64,000 nt of DNA from Thiohalomonas sp041685045 (GTDB lineage: Bacteria; Pseudomonadota; Gammaproteobacteria; Thiohalomonadales; Thiohalomonadaceae): positions 65,734 through 129,733 of the forward strand of contig JAWLGP010000013.1 in assembly GCA_041685045.1 (NCBI GenBank). Direction: 5' to 3'. The number at the start of each line of letters is the position of its first letter. Position 1 is the first letter of the stretch. The position numbers and the translations under genes are program-made. The notes under the pieces are model-generated. The model made no database searches. It saw only the letters and a program-made list of their open reading frames with translations, and was not told the origin of the DNA. Below, one piece after another: positions 45,804 to 54,334 of the stretch.

Positions 45804-48800
45804 CGCTCGTATCCTCTGTCACCGTCTCCCCCGGATCGGGAGCGAGCGGGATATGAAATGTGGCCGCCAGCGCCTCGAGAAGGGCAAGCGCACCATCGAA
45901 ATCGAAGGCTATGATCCGTCGCTCCAGGCCGGTGACCTGTTCGTCTTCCAGGTGCCCCCGTAGCTGGCTGTGAATCGTCTCGAGCAGGTCAACTGCGTCG
46001 GTGTCGCTGCGCTCCAGGAGTTGACGGAGTTGGCGCAGATGCAGGGCGAGGCTGGCGCGGTCGATCGCTACCGGTGGCTCAAGTGCCGATGGGTCCTCGG
46101 CCAGCACCGGCGCCAGTCCGTCGACAACCCTCGCAAGCTGCCGGGTCACCTCGCCGAGAAGACGGCGGATCACCGCATCGTCCGCCGCTTCGCGGCAGGC
46201 GATCTCCAGCGCCTTGGCCGCCTGTGACAGGGCGTGGGCACCAATGGTTGCAGCCACCCCCTTGAGGGTGTGGGCGAGCCGGGTCGCGGCGCCGTGCTCG
46301 CCGTCGGCGCTGGCTTGGCGGAAACGTGGCGCAAAGCCGCACTGGCCGTCGTGGAACAGGCGTAGCAGTTTGAGATAGGTCCGGCCGCTGCCGTTGCTGT
46401 TGGCCAGTCCGGCCTGAACGTCGATGCCGGGCAGCGTGGCCGGCAGCGCCACGGCATCTGCCGCCTTGGTTTCATCTGCCGCCACAGCGTCCGCCGGTGA
46501 GCCGGGGGAGATCCATTTGGCCATCGTGCCGAACATCTTCGCCACGTCGAGCGGCTTACCGATCTGATCATTCAGTCCCGCCGCCAACGCCTTTTCGCGA
46601 TCGCCTGCCATCACGTTGGCGGTCATGGCAATCACCGGCAGGTCTTGCCATGCCGGGTTCTCCCGAATCGCCCGGGTGGCGGTGTAGCCGTCCATCACCG
46701 GCATCTGCAAGTCCATCAAGACACCGTCGAAGGTTTCGCGCTCGAGCCACTCCAGCGCCTCCCGGCCGTTGTTGGCGACCCGGGTGGAGATGCCGGCACT
46801 GCCCAGCAGTTCGGTGGCCAGTTCCTGGTTGAGTTCGTTGTCCTCCACCAGCAGGAGGTGCGCCCCGCTCAGACGCTCGATGACCGCCCGGGTCTCCTCT
46901 TTGCGCAGAGTGCGGCGTGCGCGTGCCGGTACGTGACAGCCGCAGGCCGACATGATCGCGTCCAGCAGATTGGAGGGTGTGACCGGTTTGACCAGCACCC
47001 CCTTGACCACGGAGTCCGGCGGTGACTCCCCAGGCTCACCCGAGCTCACCAGGATTACGTTCGGCGGCTCGCCAGCCAGCGATTCGGCCTGCAACAGGCG
47101 GGCGCATTCCAGACCATCCATCTCCGGCATCTGCCAATCCATCAACACCAGCCGGTACGGGCTGTTGCGCTCGGCGGCGGCACGCACCTCCTTCACCGCC
47201 TCGCGGGCGTCGGCGGCAAATCCAACCCGGAAGCGCAGCGCGGTGAGCATGTTGCCCAGGACTTCACGGGCGCTGGCATTGTCGTCCACCACCAGCACGG
47301 CCGCGTCGCCAAGAGCGGGACAGCTCTCGCAAAGTTCACACCGGGCCTCTCCCCGAAAGGTCGTGCGCAAGGTGAAGTGAAACGTGCTGCCCCTGCCCTG
47401 CTCGCTCTCGACCCAGATGCGGCCCCCCATGATCTCCACCAGGTTCTTGGAGATTGCCAAGCCCAGACCGGTACCGCCAAAACGGCGGGTGATCGAGTTG
47501 TCCGCCTGAGAGAAATGGCGAAACAGCTTTTCCTGCTGCTCCGCGCTGATGCCGATCCCGGTGTCCCGGATGGAGAACTGGAGCTCAACCCGGTTCGGTT
47601 CCGGCAGCGGCTCGGCGCCCACCGTAAGGACGATCTCGCCCCGCTCGGTGAACTTGACCGCGTTGTAACCCAAATTCGTGAGTACCTGGCCAAGCCGCAG
47701 CGGGTCGCCCGTCAGCAGCTGCGGCAAATCGGGCGGGAGGTCGAACAGCAGTTCAAGCCCCTTTTCGGCGGCCCGCAAACCGACCAGGTTGGCAAAATCG
47801 GTCAACACATCCTGCAGGTTGAACTCCACCTGCTCCAGTGTGAGCATGCGCGCCTCGATCTTGGAGAAATCGAGGATGTCGTTGATGATCCCCAGTAGCG
47901 ATTCGGCGGAGCGATGCACCTTCACCAGATAGTTGCGCTGGTGCTCGTCCAACTCGGTGCGCAAAGCGAGCTGAATCATGCCGGAGATGACGTTGAGCGG
48001 GGTGCGGATCTCATGGCTCATGTTGGCCAGGAAATCCGACTTGGCCCGGTTGGCCTCCTCGGCCTCGGCCTTTGCCGCAGAAAGCTCTGCGGTACGCTGC
48101 GCCACCCGCTCTTCCAGTTCGTCCTGGATCGCATGCAGCTCAGCGGTGCGCCGGGCGAATCCCCGTGCCAGCTCTTCCAACTCGTCGCCGGTGCCCAGCG
48201 GGCGGGCAAGGGCAGCTGCGGACTGCTCGGCGGTGACCCGGCGATAGAGGGTGATGATCGGGCGTGCAATGGTGTTGCCGATCCAGGCCGAGACAAACAC
48301 CGCCGCCAGCGTAAGCAGGGCACCCAGGGCGATAAAACGCTGCACCGCCTCCCAGACCGGCGCCCGATAGACCGCTTCGGGCAGTCCGATCTCCAACTCG
48401 AGCGCCAGTGCACCGATGATCGGTGACCCGCCGTTGGCGGCCACCCGCTGGCTGATGTAGCGCTGCTGGGCGGAAAAATTGTGGGCGATAATCTCGCGTC
48501 CGCGATCGAACACCTTGTAATACGCGGCCGGGTGGTAAAGCTCGTTGCGCTTGCTGATCGCATCCAGATCGAACTCCACGACCACCGCCCCCTGGGTCGT
48601 GTCGTAGAACGCGATGGGCGCCGCCACCACCAGGTGGTTCTCCGGCGGCCGAATGAAAAGGGCGCGTTGCCCCATGGCCAGGGCCGTCCGCAGTTCCCTG
48701 GAGCTGTTGTAATCGGGCAGTTCGCTGCGGGTTTGATAAACCGGGCGGCCATCGAAATCGACCAGCGAGAAGGCGAGCACGTCTCGCCCCTCGGCAAAGT

Positions 48801-49101
48801 TTTCAGCCAGCTTCGGCAGATAGGTCTGCCGTCCTTCCGGGTCGATGAGCCCATTGATCACCAGCTGATTGCCGGCCAGCCTGTCGGTATTTTCGACCAG
48901 GTAGGCGATGCGCTGCTCCAGCAGCCGTTGCGCCGAGCGGCCCACGTCCTGCAGCGAGCCCTGCATTTGCCGACTCAGGTAGCCATCCAGCAGGACGGCC
49001 ATCAGCACCGTGACCAGAACCATCGTCGCGGCGACGAACCCGGAGACCTGCACCACCAGCCGGCGTTTCAGGCTGCGTCTGCGGTCAGGCGGAGGCGACA
49101 T
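45787..49101 (-). CDS. Large hybrid sensor histidine kinase (sensor-HAMP-HisKA-REC-REC-Hpt)
   Basis: 1104 residues from MSPPPDRRRSLKRR (a GTG two codons earlier is possible). TM1 about 18-39, an extracytoplasmic sensor domain about 40-252 (cache-like), TM2 about 253-275, then HAMP. HisKA H-box FLANMSHEIRTPLNVISGM (His 363), HATPase with DTGIGI and GGTGLGLAISKNLVEIMGG. Two receivers follow: VLVVDDNASAREVLG with Asp 655, and LLLVEDNELNQELATELL with Asp 797. An Hpt domain near 940-960 (RLAHTLKGVAATIGAHAL, His 944) completes a full phosphorelay. A Cys-rich hinge (RCELCESCPAL, about 588-598) lies between kinase and first receiver. Upstream is the DctP/LivK fusion; downstream the HD-GYP regulator. 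Confidence 0.94.
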   Translation of the reverse strand: MSPPPDRRRSLKRRLVVQVSGFVAATMVLVTVLMAVLLDGYLSRQMQGSLQDVGRSAQRLLEQRIAYLVENTDRLAGNQLVINGLIDPEGRQTYLPKLAENFAEGRDVLAFSLVDFDGRPVYQTRSELPDYNSSRELRTALAMGQRALFIRPPENHLVVAAPIAFYDTTQGAVVVEFDLDAISKRNELYHPAAYYKVFDRGREIIAHNFSAQQRYISQRVAANGGSPIIGALALELEIGLPEAVYRAPVWEAVQRFIALGALLTLAAVFVSAWIGNTIARPIITLYRRVTAEQSAAALARPLGTGDELEELARGFARRTAELHAIQDELEERVAQRTAELSAAKAEAEEANRAKSDFLANMSHEIRTPLNVISGMIQLALRTELDEHQRNYLVKVHRSAESLLGIINDILDFSKIEARMLTLEQVEFNLQDVLTDFANLVGLRAAEKGLELLFDLPPDLPQLLTGDPLRLGQVLTNLGYNAVKFTERGEIVLTVGAEPLPEPNRVELQFSIRDTGIGISAEQQEKLFRHFSQADNSITRRFGGTGLGLAISKNLVEIMGGRIWVESEQGRGSTFHFTLRTTFRGEARCELCESCPALGDAAVLVVDDNASAREVLGNMLTALRFRVGFAADAREAVKEVRAAAERNSPYRLVLMDWQMPEMDGLECARLLQAESLAGEPPNVILVSSGEPGESPPDSVVKGVLVKPVTPSNLLDAIMSACGCHVPARARRTLRKEETRAVIERLSGAHLLLVEDNELNQELATELLGSAGISTRVANNGREALEWLERETFDGVLMDLQMPVMDGYTATRAIRENPAWQDLPVIAMTANVMAGDREKALAAGLNDQIGKPLDVAKMFGTMAKWISPGSPADAVAADETKAADAVALPATLPGIDVQAGLANSNGSGRTYLKLLRLFHDGQCGFAPRFRQASADGEHGAATRLAHTLKGVAATIGAHALSQAAKALEIACREAADDAVIRRLLGEVTRQLARVVDGLAPVLAEDPSALEPPVAIDRASLALHLRQLRQLLERSDTDAVDLLETIHSQLRGHLEDEQVTGLERRIIAFDFDGALALLEALAATFHIPLAPDPGETVTEDTSDAQSR

Positions 49102-49114
49102 GCTCACAAACCGA

Positions 49115-51259
49115 TCACCGATTGAGTGGCACGATGGCACCGTCCTTCCCGAAGCGGGCCATGCGGTAGTCCTCGGGACCGAGGGCGTCGTGGCGCGTGG
49201 GGGCGAAAGCCGGCGCATAGTGACGGACGGCGCCGTCGTACGGCTCCAGCCTTTCCAGGGCGTCGCGCACCGCCCCGCGATCGGTGGTACCGGCCCGTTC
49301 GATGGCCCGGGCCAGCAGTTGGACCAGATCGTAGGCGTGGGCCACCCCGGTTGGCGCGAGGATCGCCCGGGGCGCAGCAGCCCCGTAGCGCTCCAGGTAA
49401 CGCGCGGCCAATCGCCGGCTGACCGGCCGCGTATTGTCCAGGAAGGAAAAGGTCTGGAAAAAGGTCAGGTCGACCTTCCCCAGCGCCTCGCGGTTGGCGG
49501 CCCAGAAGTCATCACCCGTGACCCCCCAGTGGGAAATGACCGGCAACGGCGCCGGTCGCTTGGCCAGTTCCCGAATGATCAGCGCTCCCTCGTGGGGTTT
49601 GGCGACGATGACGATAACGTCGGCGCCACTCCGCTCGATGCGGGTCAGATAGGGTCCGAATTCCGCTTCGCCACGGTTGAACGCTTCGCTACGGACGAAG
49701 GCAAGCCCGTGTTGCTCCAGGCTGCGGCTCATGTTTTCCAGATTGCCCCGGCCCCAAACGTTGTTTTCCAACAAGATGGCCGGCCGCCGGTAACTCTTTA
49801 GCAAATAATCGATAATAAACGGCCCGGTAAACCTGTCATTGGCGGAGACCCGGAAAACGAAGTTCGGGGAGTAGCCGTTCTCGACCACTTCGGTGGCGGA
49901 TGACCAGGCGGCCAGAAGCGGCAGCCCGCCCTGGTGAATCCGCTCCAATTCGGCGGTGATCACGGGGCTGTGCTGCCCGCCAATCACCGCCACCACCTCC
50001 GGCTCGGCAATGAACTGCTCGATGTTGCTGCTTCCCTGGGAGGGCATGCCCTTGTGGTCCCGTGCCAGCAGTCGTAGCGGTTTGCCAAGGACGCCGCCGG
50101 CGGCGTTGATCTCCTCGATGGCCAACATCGCCCCGCGCTTGATTGCCAGCCCCGCGTTCCCTGCATCCATTGAAAGATCGGCGTCCAGACCAATTACGAT
50201 GCGCTCCGTGCCGACCCCGCTCTTTCGGTCCAACAGCTCCTCCGTTTTGGAGAGCAGGTCGGCCCCGATCACCGCCTCGAACCGCGCCGGGATCGCCGCC
50301 GTCTTTTCGGCAAAGGCACGGCGGCTCTGCGCGTCCAAGGTGTGGATGGCGACGCCAGCCTGGCGGATGGTCTCCAGCAGCGCCTCCTCGCGGCGGTGGG
50401 TCTCCTCCCGCTCCCACGGGGTGAGTTCACGCGCGGTCGCGATCAGCAGCCGCTGGATGTCGGGTGGCAACTGCTCGAAGACCTTGGCACTGATCGAAAA
50501 CACGTACCCCAGATAGCCGTGGCTGCTCAGGGTCAGGTCCGACTGCACTTCGTGAAAGCCCATGCTCACGATCGCCACCAACGGATTCTCCTGGCCATCG
50601 ACCACACCGTCCGCTAAGGCCTCGCGGGTGGCATGGAAATCGATGGGAATCGAGTGCGCGCCCAGGGCCGCGAACTGCTCCATCAGAAGGCGGCTCTTCA
50701 TGATGCGCATCTTCAGTCCGGCGAAGTCCTCGGGCCGGCGCAGCGGCCGGTTCGCGGTGAAGTGCTTGAAGCCGTTCTCCCAAAAAGTGGCCCCCACCAG
50801 CCCGATGCTCCGGAGCCTGTCCAACAACATCTGCCCCGGCTCGCCATCGAGCATGGCGTAGAGGTCATCGCGTGAGGGGAAGTAGAACGGCAGGTCGGCA
50901 TACTGCATCGCCGGCACCGGCACGCTCATCTTGGCGGTGGGCGTGAGCACGATGTCCAGTTCACCGGCTCGCGCCATCTCCACCATCTGATGGTCGTTGC
51001 CCAGCTGCTGGGCCGGAAAGACGTCGACCCGAACCCGACCGGCACTTTTCCGCTCGACGGCCTCGGCGAACCGCAGCGCGGCTTGATGCAGGGCGCTGTC
51101 GACCGGGGTGTTGTGGCCGAAACGCAGCGACCAGCCGATAGAGGACGGCGTCTGTAGCGGCACTTCGGACGTGCCGCGACCTGCCAGCCGGACTGATAAG
51201 GCGATGGCAATGACGAGAAGGATCAGCCCAATCGAGGCGATCACGTGGTTTCTGTTCAT
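49115..51259 (-). CDS. Membrane-anchored fusion of a TRAP DctP-type and a LivK-type solute-binding protein
   Basis: 714 residues; the ATG chosen has GGCGGAA upstream (an ATG four codons earlier is possible). N-terminal segment NHVIASIGLILLVIAIALSV is an anchor or signal. Residues about 44-345 are a DctP-like TRAP binding domain: LRFGHNTPVDSALHQAALRF, FPAQQLGNDHQMVEMARAGE, GLKMRIMKS with the substrate Arg, and DGQENPLVAIVSMGF. Residues about 350-714 are a Peripla_BP_6/LivK-like domain: IVIGLDADLSMDAGNAGLAI, RGAMLAIEEINAAGGVLGKP, VAVIGGQHSPV and PTGVAHAYDLVQLLARAIER. No TRAP membrane subunits or ABC permeases are nearby; instead a hybrid kinase starts 13 bases after its stop. A sensory rather than transport role is inferred. 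Confidence 0.9.
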   Translation of the reverse strand: MNRNHVIASIGLILLVIAIALSVRLAGRGTSEVPLQTPSSIGWSLRFGHNTPVDSALHQAALRFAEAVERKSAGRVRVDVFPAQQLGNDHQMVEMARAGELDIVLTPTAKMSVPVPAMQYADLPFYFPSRDDLYAMLDGEPGQMLLDRLRSIGLVGATFWENGFKHFTANRPLRRPEDFAGLKMRIMKSRLLMEQFAALGAHSIPIDFHATREALADGVVDGQENPLVAIVSMGFHEVQSDLTLSSHGYLGYVFSISAKVFEQLPPDIQRLLIATARELTPWEREETHRREEALLETIRQAGVAIHTLDAQSRRAFAEKTAAIPARFEAVIGADLLSKTEELLDRKSGVGTERIVIGLDADLSMDAGNAGLAIKRGAMLAIEEINAAGGVLGKPLRLLARDHKGMPSQGSSNIEQFIAEPEVVAVIGGQHSPVITAELERIHQGGLPLLAAWSSATEVVENGYSPNFVFRVSANDRFTGPFIIDYLLKSYRRPAILLENNVWGRGNLENMSRSLEQHGLAFVRSEAFNRGEAEFGPYLTRIERSGADVIVIVAKPHEGALIIRELAKRPAPLPVISHWGVTGDDFWAANREALGKVDLTFFQTFSFLDNTRPVSRRLAARYLERYGAAAPRAILAPTGVAHAYDLVQLLARAIERAGTTDRGAVRDALERLEPYDGAVRHYAPAFAPTRHDALGPEDYRMARFGKDGAIVPLNR

Positions 51260-51388
51260 GTTTCCGCCCATATGGCGAAACGGGGTTGCCGAACGGCGGA
51301 TTCAATTCAGAGCCCAGTGCCAAAAGGCAACAGGGCGCCTCCGCCATTCGCGGGATCGCTCATGTTATTCGGGATCGAAACGGCGCAA

Positions 51389-51442
51389 CTGAGGCACAGA
51401 GCACGGGATGGGCAGCCCGCGGCGCGGGTGCGGGCTCGAACG
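51389..51442. repeat. 54-base direct repeat, copy 1
   Basis: Matches 51531-51584 with about a dozen differences; shared word CAGAGCACGGGATGG. Origin and function unknown. Confidence 0.7.
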
Positions 51443-51530
51443 GGCTATGAGAGGGTGCGGTGACGACTGCATGGATGCAGGAGAGCAACGCAGGGAGCAG
51501 TTGCCAAACCGTTAGCGTGGAAGCGCCCCG

Positions 51531-51584
51531 CTGAGGCGCAGAGCACGGGATGGACAACCCGCCGTGCGGGCACTGGCTCGAACG
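51531..51584. repeat. 54-base direct repeat, copy 2
   Basis: Second copy of the 51389-51442 segment, same orientation, 142 bases downstream. Confidence 0.7.
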
Positions 51585-51604
51585 ACCGGTTTGTAGCACG
51601 AATG

Positions 51605-51938
51605 ATGCGGTTCGCGGGGCTCACCACATCCTACGGTCCCGCGTGTTTTGTAGGGTGTGGTGAGGAACGAACCGCACCGGGGCGCGAATTATGCGGTTCG
51701 CGGGCTCACCACATCCTACGGATCCCGCGCGTTTTTGTAGGGTGCGGTGAGGAACGAACCGCACCGGAGCGCGAGTGATGCGGCTCGCGGGGTTCACCAC
51801 ATCCTACGGATTCCGGGACTTTGTAGGGTGTGGTGAGGAACGAACCGCACCGGGGCGCGAATTATGCGGTTCGCGGGCTCACCACATCCTACGGATCCCG
51901 CGTGTTTTGCAGGGCGTGGTGAGGAACGAACCGCACCG
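51605..51938. repeat. Four-unit tandem array of hairpin repeat family B
   Basis: Units begin at 51605, 51691, 51778 and 51864 (spacing 86, 87, 86), each starting ATGCGG(T/C)TCGCGGG. Within a unit, CTCACCACATCCTAC on the left is complementary to GTAGGGTGTGGTGAG on the right, and CGGTTCG to CGAACCG, so every unit can form a long hairpin. The spacer and loop vary slightly. The array lies just downstream of hupE and a single copy occurs at 19.1 kb. Confidence 0.9.
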
Positions 51939-52514
51939 TTAGCCGGCGGCGAGCATCCAGGCGCCGGTGGTGCCGATGGCGAGTCCTGCGATGCGCACCG
52001 CCAGCGGATGAGCCAGGCGGCCGGTGAGCAGACCGAGGCCGTGCAGCAGGCCGGTGGCGAGCAGCAGGCCGGGGCCGTAGGCGGCGAGGACGGCGCTGGC
52101 CGGCATCTCGATGCCATGGGCGTGGCCGTGGAACAGGGCAAAGAGGCCCATCAGGCCCGCCGCGATTGCCAAGGGAACCTGTTTCGGCAGGGCCAGGGCG
52201 GCACCGAAGATGACCAGCGAGGCCAGCAGGGCCGGCTCCACCATTGGCAGGGCGAAACCGCCCGCGCCGAGCACAATGCCCACAACCATCGCTGCGAGAA
52301 ACGCGGCCGGCAAGTGCCAGACAGTGCGGCCCCTGTGACGTGCGGCCCCGAGGCCAACGGCGACCGCGGCCAGCAGGTGGTCCCAGCCGAGCAGCGGGTG
52401 GGCGAGGCCGGCGGCGAAACCACTTCCGAGATGGCTACCGGTGTGGGCCAGGGCGCTGCCGCTGGCCAGCAGGCCGAGGACAGCGAGCAGGCGGGTGGCG
52501 CGTCTTGCGGTCAT
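51939..52514 (-). CDS. hupE: HupE/UreJ-family nickel permease
   Basis: 191 residues: signal peptide (LLAVLGLLASGSALA) then about six membrane segments. Diagnostic motif HTGSHLGSGFAAGLAHPLLGWDHLLAAVAVG has been shortened here to its key parts: HPLLGWDHLLA with the His and Asp for metal transport, and LFALFHGHAHGIEMP with the His-rich site. It imports nickel for hydrogenase. It lies 77 bases after hynL in the same direction and is probably the last gene of the hyn operon. Confidence 0.95.
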   Translation of the reverse strand: MTARRATRLLAVLGLLASGSALAHTGSHLGSGFAAGLAHPLLGWDHLLAAVAVGLGAARHRGRTVWHLPAAFLAAMVVGIVLGAGGFALPMVEPALLASLVIFGAALALPKQVPLAIAAGLMGLFALFHGHAHGIEMPASAVLAAYGPGLLLATGLLHGLGLLTGRLAHPLAVRIAGLAIGTTGAWMLAAG

Positions 52515-52591
52515 TCTTCTCTCCCGGTTGTTGTTGCTGTTCCAAAGTGTAAACCGTACCGCGGGTTCGCCGCGGACGACTGTAGGGGCGA

Positions 52592-54334
52592 TTACCGAAC
52601 TTTCACCTTGATCAGCTCCTCCCCTTCGGGGTCGGTCACGTGCACGGCGCAGGCGATACAGGGGTCGAAGCTGTGGATGGTGCGCAGGATCTCCAACGGC
52701 TGCTCCGGGTCGTGCAGGGCGTGGCCCTGCAGCGACGCCTCGTAGGGGCCGGACTGTCCCTGCGCATCACGCGGGCCGGCGTTCCAGGTGCTCGGCACCA
52801 CCGCCTGGTAGTTGGCGATCTTTTCGTCCTCGATCACGATCCAGTGGCCGAGGGCACCACGCGGCGCCTCCATGAATCCGACCCCCTGGGCCTTTTTAGG
52901 CCAGCTCGACGGCTCCCACAGGGTGTCGTTGAAGGTGCGCAGGTCGCCGGCACGGATGTTGGCGATCAGGTGGTCGTACCAAGTGCCCATCGCATCGGCG
53001 ATGATCTTGGTCTCCAGGGTGCGGGCGGCGGTGCGGCCCATGGTGGAGAACAGCGCCTCGACCGGCAGGTCCAGCGTCTTCAGCGCCGAGCCCACCAGTT
53101 CGCGGGTCGGCTCGTGGCCGCGACCGTAGAGCATCAGCACCCGTGCCAGCGGCCCCACCTCCACCGGCTGACCGCGCCAGCGCGGTGACTTGAGCCAGGA
53201 GTAGCTCTGGTCGACATCGAGATGTCGGTACGGCGGCTTGGGGCCGGTGTAGTTCAGATTGGTTTCGCCGGCATAGGGGTGCAATCCCTGCGCCTTGCCG
53301 CCGTCGTAGTCGTACCAGGAGTGGGCGACAAACTCTTCGATCTGGTCGGCGGCGTTCAGATCCACCTCGTGCACGGTGGAGAGGTCGCGGTTCAGGATCA
53401 CCCCGGACGGAATGAGGTACGAGCTCGGGTCGTCCATCCCCTGCTCCGGGAAGTCGCCGTAGGTGAGGAAGTTGCCCACCCCTTCTCCCTGGCGGAACCA
53501 ATCCTTGTAAAAGGAGGCGATCGCCAGCGTGTCCGGCACGTAGACCTGGTCGACGAAGGCGCGCATCTGCTCGATGACGTCGCGCACCTTCTGCAGCCCG
53601 ACCAGATCGAGGGAGGTACCGCCGTGTCCCGAAGCGCCCGCCGTGCCTTCGGCCGAGATGGCGCAGGGCACGCCGCCGACCAGAAAGTTCGGGTGCGGAT
53701 TCTTGCCGCCGAAGATGGTGTGCAGCTTGACCACGTCCCGCTGCCAATCGAGCGCTTCCAGGTAGTGCGCCACCGCCATCAGGTTGGCCTCCGGCGGCAG
53801 CTGGTAGCCGGGGTGGCCCCAGTAGGCCTGGGCGAAGATGCCGAGTTGGCCGGTTTCAACAAAGCCCTTCAGCCGCCGCTGCATGTCGGCGAAATAGCCT
53901 GGGGAGGATTTCGGGTAGTTGCTGATGCTCTGCGCCAGCGCGGAGGTCTGTTTCGGGTCGGCCTTGAGCGCCGAGACCACATCGACCCAGTCCAGCGCAT
54001 GCAGGTGATAGAAGTGCATCACGTGGTCGTGCACGTGCTGCGCGGCGATCATCAGGTTGCGGATCAGCTGGGCGTTGGGCGGGATCGCGTAGCCCAGGGC
54101 GTTCTCCACCGCGCGCACCGAAGCGATGCCGTGCACCAGGGTGCAGACGCCGCAGATGCGCTGCGCGAAGGCCCACGCGTCGCGCGGGTCGCGGCCGCGC
54201 AGGATGATCTCCAGGCCGCGCACCATGGTGCCGGAGCTGGAGGCGCGGGTGATCACGCCGCCGTCGGTTTCGGCCTCGATACGCAGGTGCCCCTCGATGC
54301 GGGTAATGGGGTCGACGACCACGCGCTCAGTCAT
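52592..54334 (-). CDS. hynL: Isp-type (group 1e) [NiFe] hydrogenase large subunit
   Basis: 580 residues, catalytic subunit of a periplasm-facing uptake hydrogenase. L1 motif RICGVCTLVHGIASVRAVEN (about 61-80) and L2 motif FDPCIACAVHVTDPEGEEL near the C-terminus give the four nickel cysteines; a 15-residue tail after the His is the maturation-protease substrate. N-terminus VVVDPITRIEGHLRIEAETD is the family signature. The start overlaps the isp2 stop by 8 bases, giving the order hynS-isp1-isp2-hynL as in Thiocapsa. Confidence 0.96.
   Translation of the reverse strand: MTERVVVDPITRIEGHLRIEAETDGGVITRASSSGTMVRGLEIILRGRDPRDAWAFAQRICGVCTLVHGIASVRAVENALGYAIPPNAQLIRNLMIAAQHVHDHVMHFYHLHALDWVDVVSALKADPKQTSALAQSISNYPKSSPGYFADMQRRLKGFVETGQLGIFAQAYWGHPGYQLPPEANLMAVAHYLEALDWQRDVVKLHTIFGGKNPHPNFLVGGVPCAISAEGTAGASGHGGTSLDLVGLQKVRDVIEQMRAFVDQVYVPDTLAIASFYKDWFRQGEGVGNFLTYGDFPEQGMDDPSSYLIPSGVILNRDLSTVHEVDLNAADQIEEFVAHSWYDYDGGKAQGLHPYAGETNLNYTGPKPPYRHLDVDQSYSWLKSPRWRGQPVEVGPLARVLMLYGRGHEPTRELVGSALKTLDLPVEALFSTMGRTAARTLETKIIADAMGTWYDHLIANIRAGDLRTFNDTLWEPSSWPKKAQGVGFMEAPRGALGHWIVIEDEKIANYQAVVPSTWNAGPRDAQGQSGPYEASLQGHALHDPEQPLEILRTIHSFDPCIACAVHVTDPEGEELIKVKVR

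Larger units (their letters stand above)
51260..51604. other. Gene-free stretch with a duplicated 54-base segment
   Basis: No gene is credible here. It holds two copies of a segment beginning CTGAGGC(A/G)CAGAGCACGGGATGG, ending GGCTCGAACG, at 51389-51442 and 51531-51584. A GACTGCATGGATGCAGGAG word at 51466-51484 also occurs, reverse-complemented, inside palindrome copy 5 at 57.5 kb. Confidence 0.6.

Noticed and set aside
51605..51938. CRISPR array
   Set aside because: Repeat units are about 86 bases and nearly identical throughout, with no variable spacers of constant length and no cas genes.
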